A DNA stretch of 64,000 bases from contig CM060975.1 of the NCBI GenBank assembly GCA_030765065.1, positions 167,124,993-167,188,992 of the forward strand, written 5' to 3'. Origin of the DNA: Deroplatys truncata (lineage: Eukaryota > Arthropoda > Insecta > Mantodea > Mantidae). Below the pieces are notes generated by a model that was not told where the DNA came from, ran no database searches, and saw only the letters and a program-made list of their open reading frames with translations. Positions 62,910 to 64,000 of this stretch are shown piece by piece; position 1 is the stretch's first letter; each line of letters starts with the position of its first letter. Both the position numbers and the translations under genes were made by a program.

Positions 62910-64000
62910 GTTATTATGCAGAACCTCTCGGAATCTCAGAATTTCCTTTTCTTTTATAGAATGTCCGTCTATTGTCTATTATCTATGTGACTCTGCAACA
63001 TACTGAACTTATATCCTTAACTGTATTTGAGCTAATGTGTTAAATGCGTTCCTTGGCTGTTACTAATGACTCTGTTTAAGCGGCTCGCTAATTACCTTTT
63101 TCTTTCCGGATAAATCTTTCAACTCACGCCTTGCATTATTCACTGATTTAATATACAGAAATAACTTATTGCAATTATTTCTCCATCGTACTAGTATTTC
63201 TGTATTTTATTAATTATATCTTGCTATTAATAAAAATACTCCGTTACATACGCTTATCATTCCCAATAATAAAAGAATGTAAATCTTTGCCAGAATAAAA
63301 TTTTAAGAGGCAAAATAAAATTTAGCTTTCAGTTTACTTGATCCCCTGTCAGTAGCTCTTTAAATTTTCATACATGTTTTCATACATGCTTCTTTTTCTA
63401 TAACATTGTTACATGCAAGAATTTCAGGAACAATTGATAACCCTTATTTTCACAAATTGAATACCATACTTTTCACGCTAAATTTTCTGTATTAGTTTAC
63501 ATACTTATTTTCTCTTTTGGTACAAGAGTCTTTATTTTGGTAATTTTATTGAAGTACTTCATTTTTTTCTTACAATATTCACTATGTTTTGCTTACGAAG
63601 ACTATTGTTTTTGTTCCAGTTTTGCACTTATTCTATAGTTAAAAATTTTCATAATCTTTCTTCCATGTTATGCTCATTGATTATAATCATTCAATAAACA
63701 AATTTGCAACAACAATTTCAATTTATCATTTAATTTATTTGTTTGGTTTTATCTTGTATGGGCGAAGGAGTTTCTTATGCCAACGACCAATTGTTTTTTG
63801 TTTTCTTTGTTTTTCTTTTTTCATTTTTGGCATCCTTTACTAAAACTAAACCACCTATTTCAGGTTCCCACTTAGGTTTTTTTCTTTTCTTTTGGATTTT
63901 CGTTTCTTTGCCTTTCGAAAGCAATCCTAGCCCTATAATTCTCACTTAATTGAACGTATTCATGGTTTCTATTTCTATGGGATGGTAACACCTGCCCGAA
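62910..64000. other. AT-rich flank, no gene recognised
   Basis: Composition drops sharply in GC after about 62.9 kb. No inverted copy of the left side is visible here, so the Polinton right end was not located. T-rich frames near 63.75-63.95 kb have no family resemblance. Confidence 0.5.

Larger units (their letters stand above)
49482..62910 (+). mobile_element. Polinton/Maverick (virus-like DNA element), fossil; ends not found
   Basis: Minimum extent judged from genes of the family: polymerase B, packaging ATPase, integrase, minor and major capsid proteins, protease and small accessory proteins, nearly all on the plus strand and tightly packed, with higher GC than the flanks. 13.4 kb is within the 12-20 kb usual for the family. 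Polintons end in inverted repeats (typically 5'-AG) with 6-base target duplications; I could identify neither, so the left end may lie anywhere between about 47.4 and 51 kb and the right end near or after 62.9 kb. Broken, with about a dozen breaks overall; several genes still read whole, suggesting moderate age. Confidence 0.9.

Noticed and set aside
1-64000. CRISPR arrays, rRNA genes, bacterial operons or prophage
   Set aside because: No regularly spaced identical repeats with unique spacers, no rRNA-like conserved blocks, no Shine-Dalgarno-led operons; codon use and repeats are those of an animal nuclear genome.

Overview
The window is nuclear DNA of an arthropod, most likely a polyneopteran insect (cockroach, termite, cricket or stick-insect grade). 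This placement is an inference from the style of the repeats: tRNA-derived SINEs, Jockey/I-type and RTE-like LINEs, mariner-type elements, a Ty3/gypsy element and a Polinton, in an AT-rich background full of decayed repeats. I see no bacterial DNA, CRISPR array or rRNA.

Layout. 0-7 kb: a CA-rich array; a small two-exon gene (1888-2872) with a TATA promoter carrying an NRF-1-type site and CRE half-sites; a second promoter with heat-shock elements at 5.2 kb; then a 66-bp-arm hairpin and a tRNA-like cloverleaf. 8-31 kb: ordinary repeat-rich intergenic DNA with SINEs of at least three families, two copies of a mariner-superfamily transposon with long inverted ends (the second is at 38-39.5 kb), an older transposase relic, three LINE fragments and a foldback mariner derivative flanked by TA. 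32-36.5 kb: one Ty3/gypsy element with gag, protease, RT, RNase H, integrase and a GPY/F-like end. 39-47 kb: several copies of one old roughly 0.8-kb interspersed repeat (called R1 here), one of them split by a 0.96-kb palindromic element. 47.2-48 kb: a 168-bp palindromic MITE holding eight TAATCC sites, beside a TATA promoter with seven ATTGG boxes and a short acidic reading frame. 48.4-49.4 kb: a minus-strand series of related Cys/His modules.

49.5-62.9 kb is a Polinton/Maverick fossil: protein-primed DNA polymerase B, packaging ATPase, chromodomain integrase, minor (penton) capsid protein, adenovirus-core-like membrane-active protein, double-jelly-roll major capsid protein and adenain-like protease, plus small proteins of unknown role. 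Nearly all genes lie on the plus strand and are visibly more GC-rich than the flanks. Several genes are broken (about a dozen breaks in all) while others still read whole, so the copy is old but not ancient. Its terminal inverted repeats were not found, so its true ends are uncertain. 62.9-64 kb is AT-rich DNA without a recognisable gene.

The best candidates for functional host sequence are the two-exon gene at 1.9-2.9 kb, the heat-shock-type promoter at 5.2 kb and the ATTGG/TAATCC promoter region at 47.2-48 kb.
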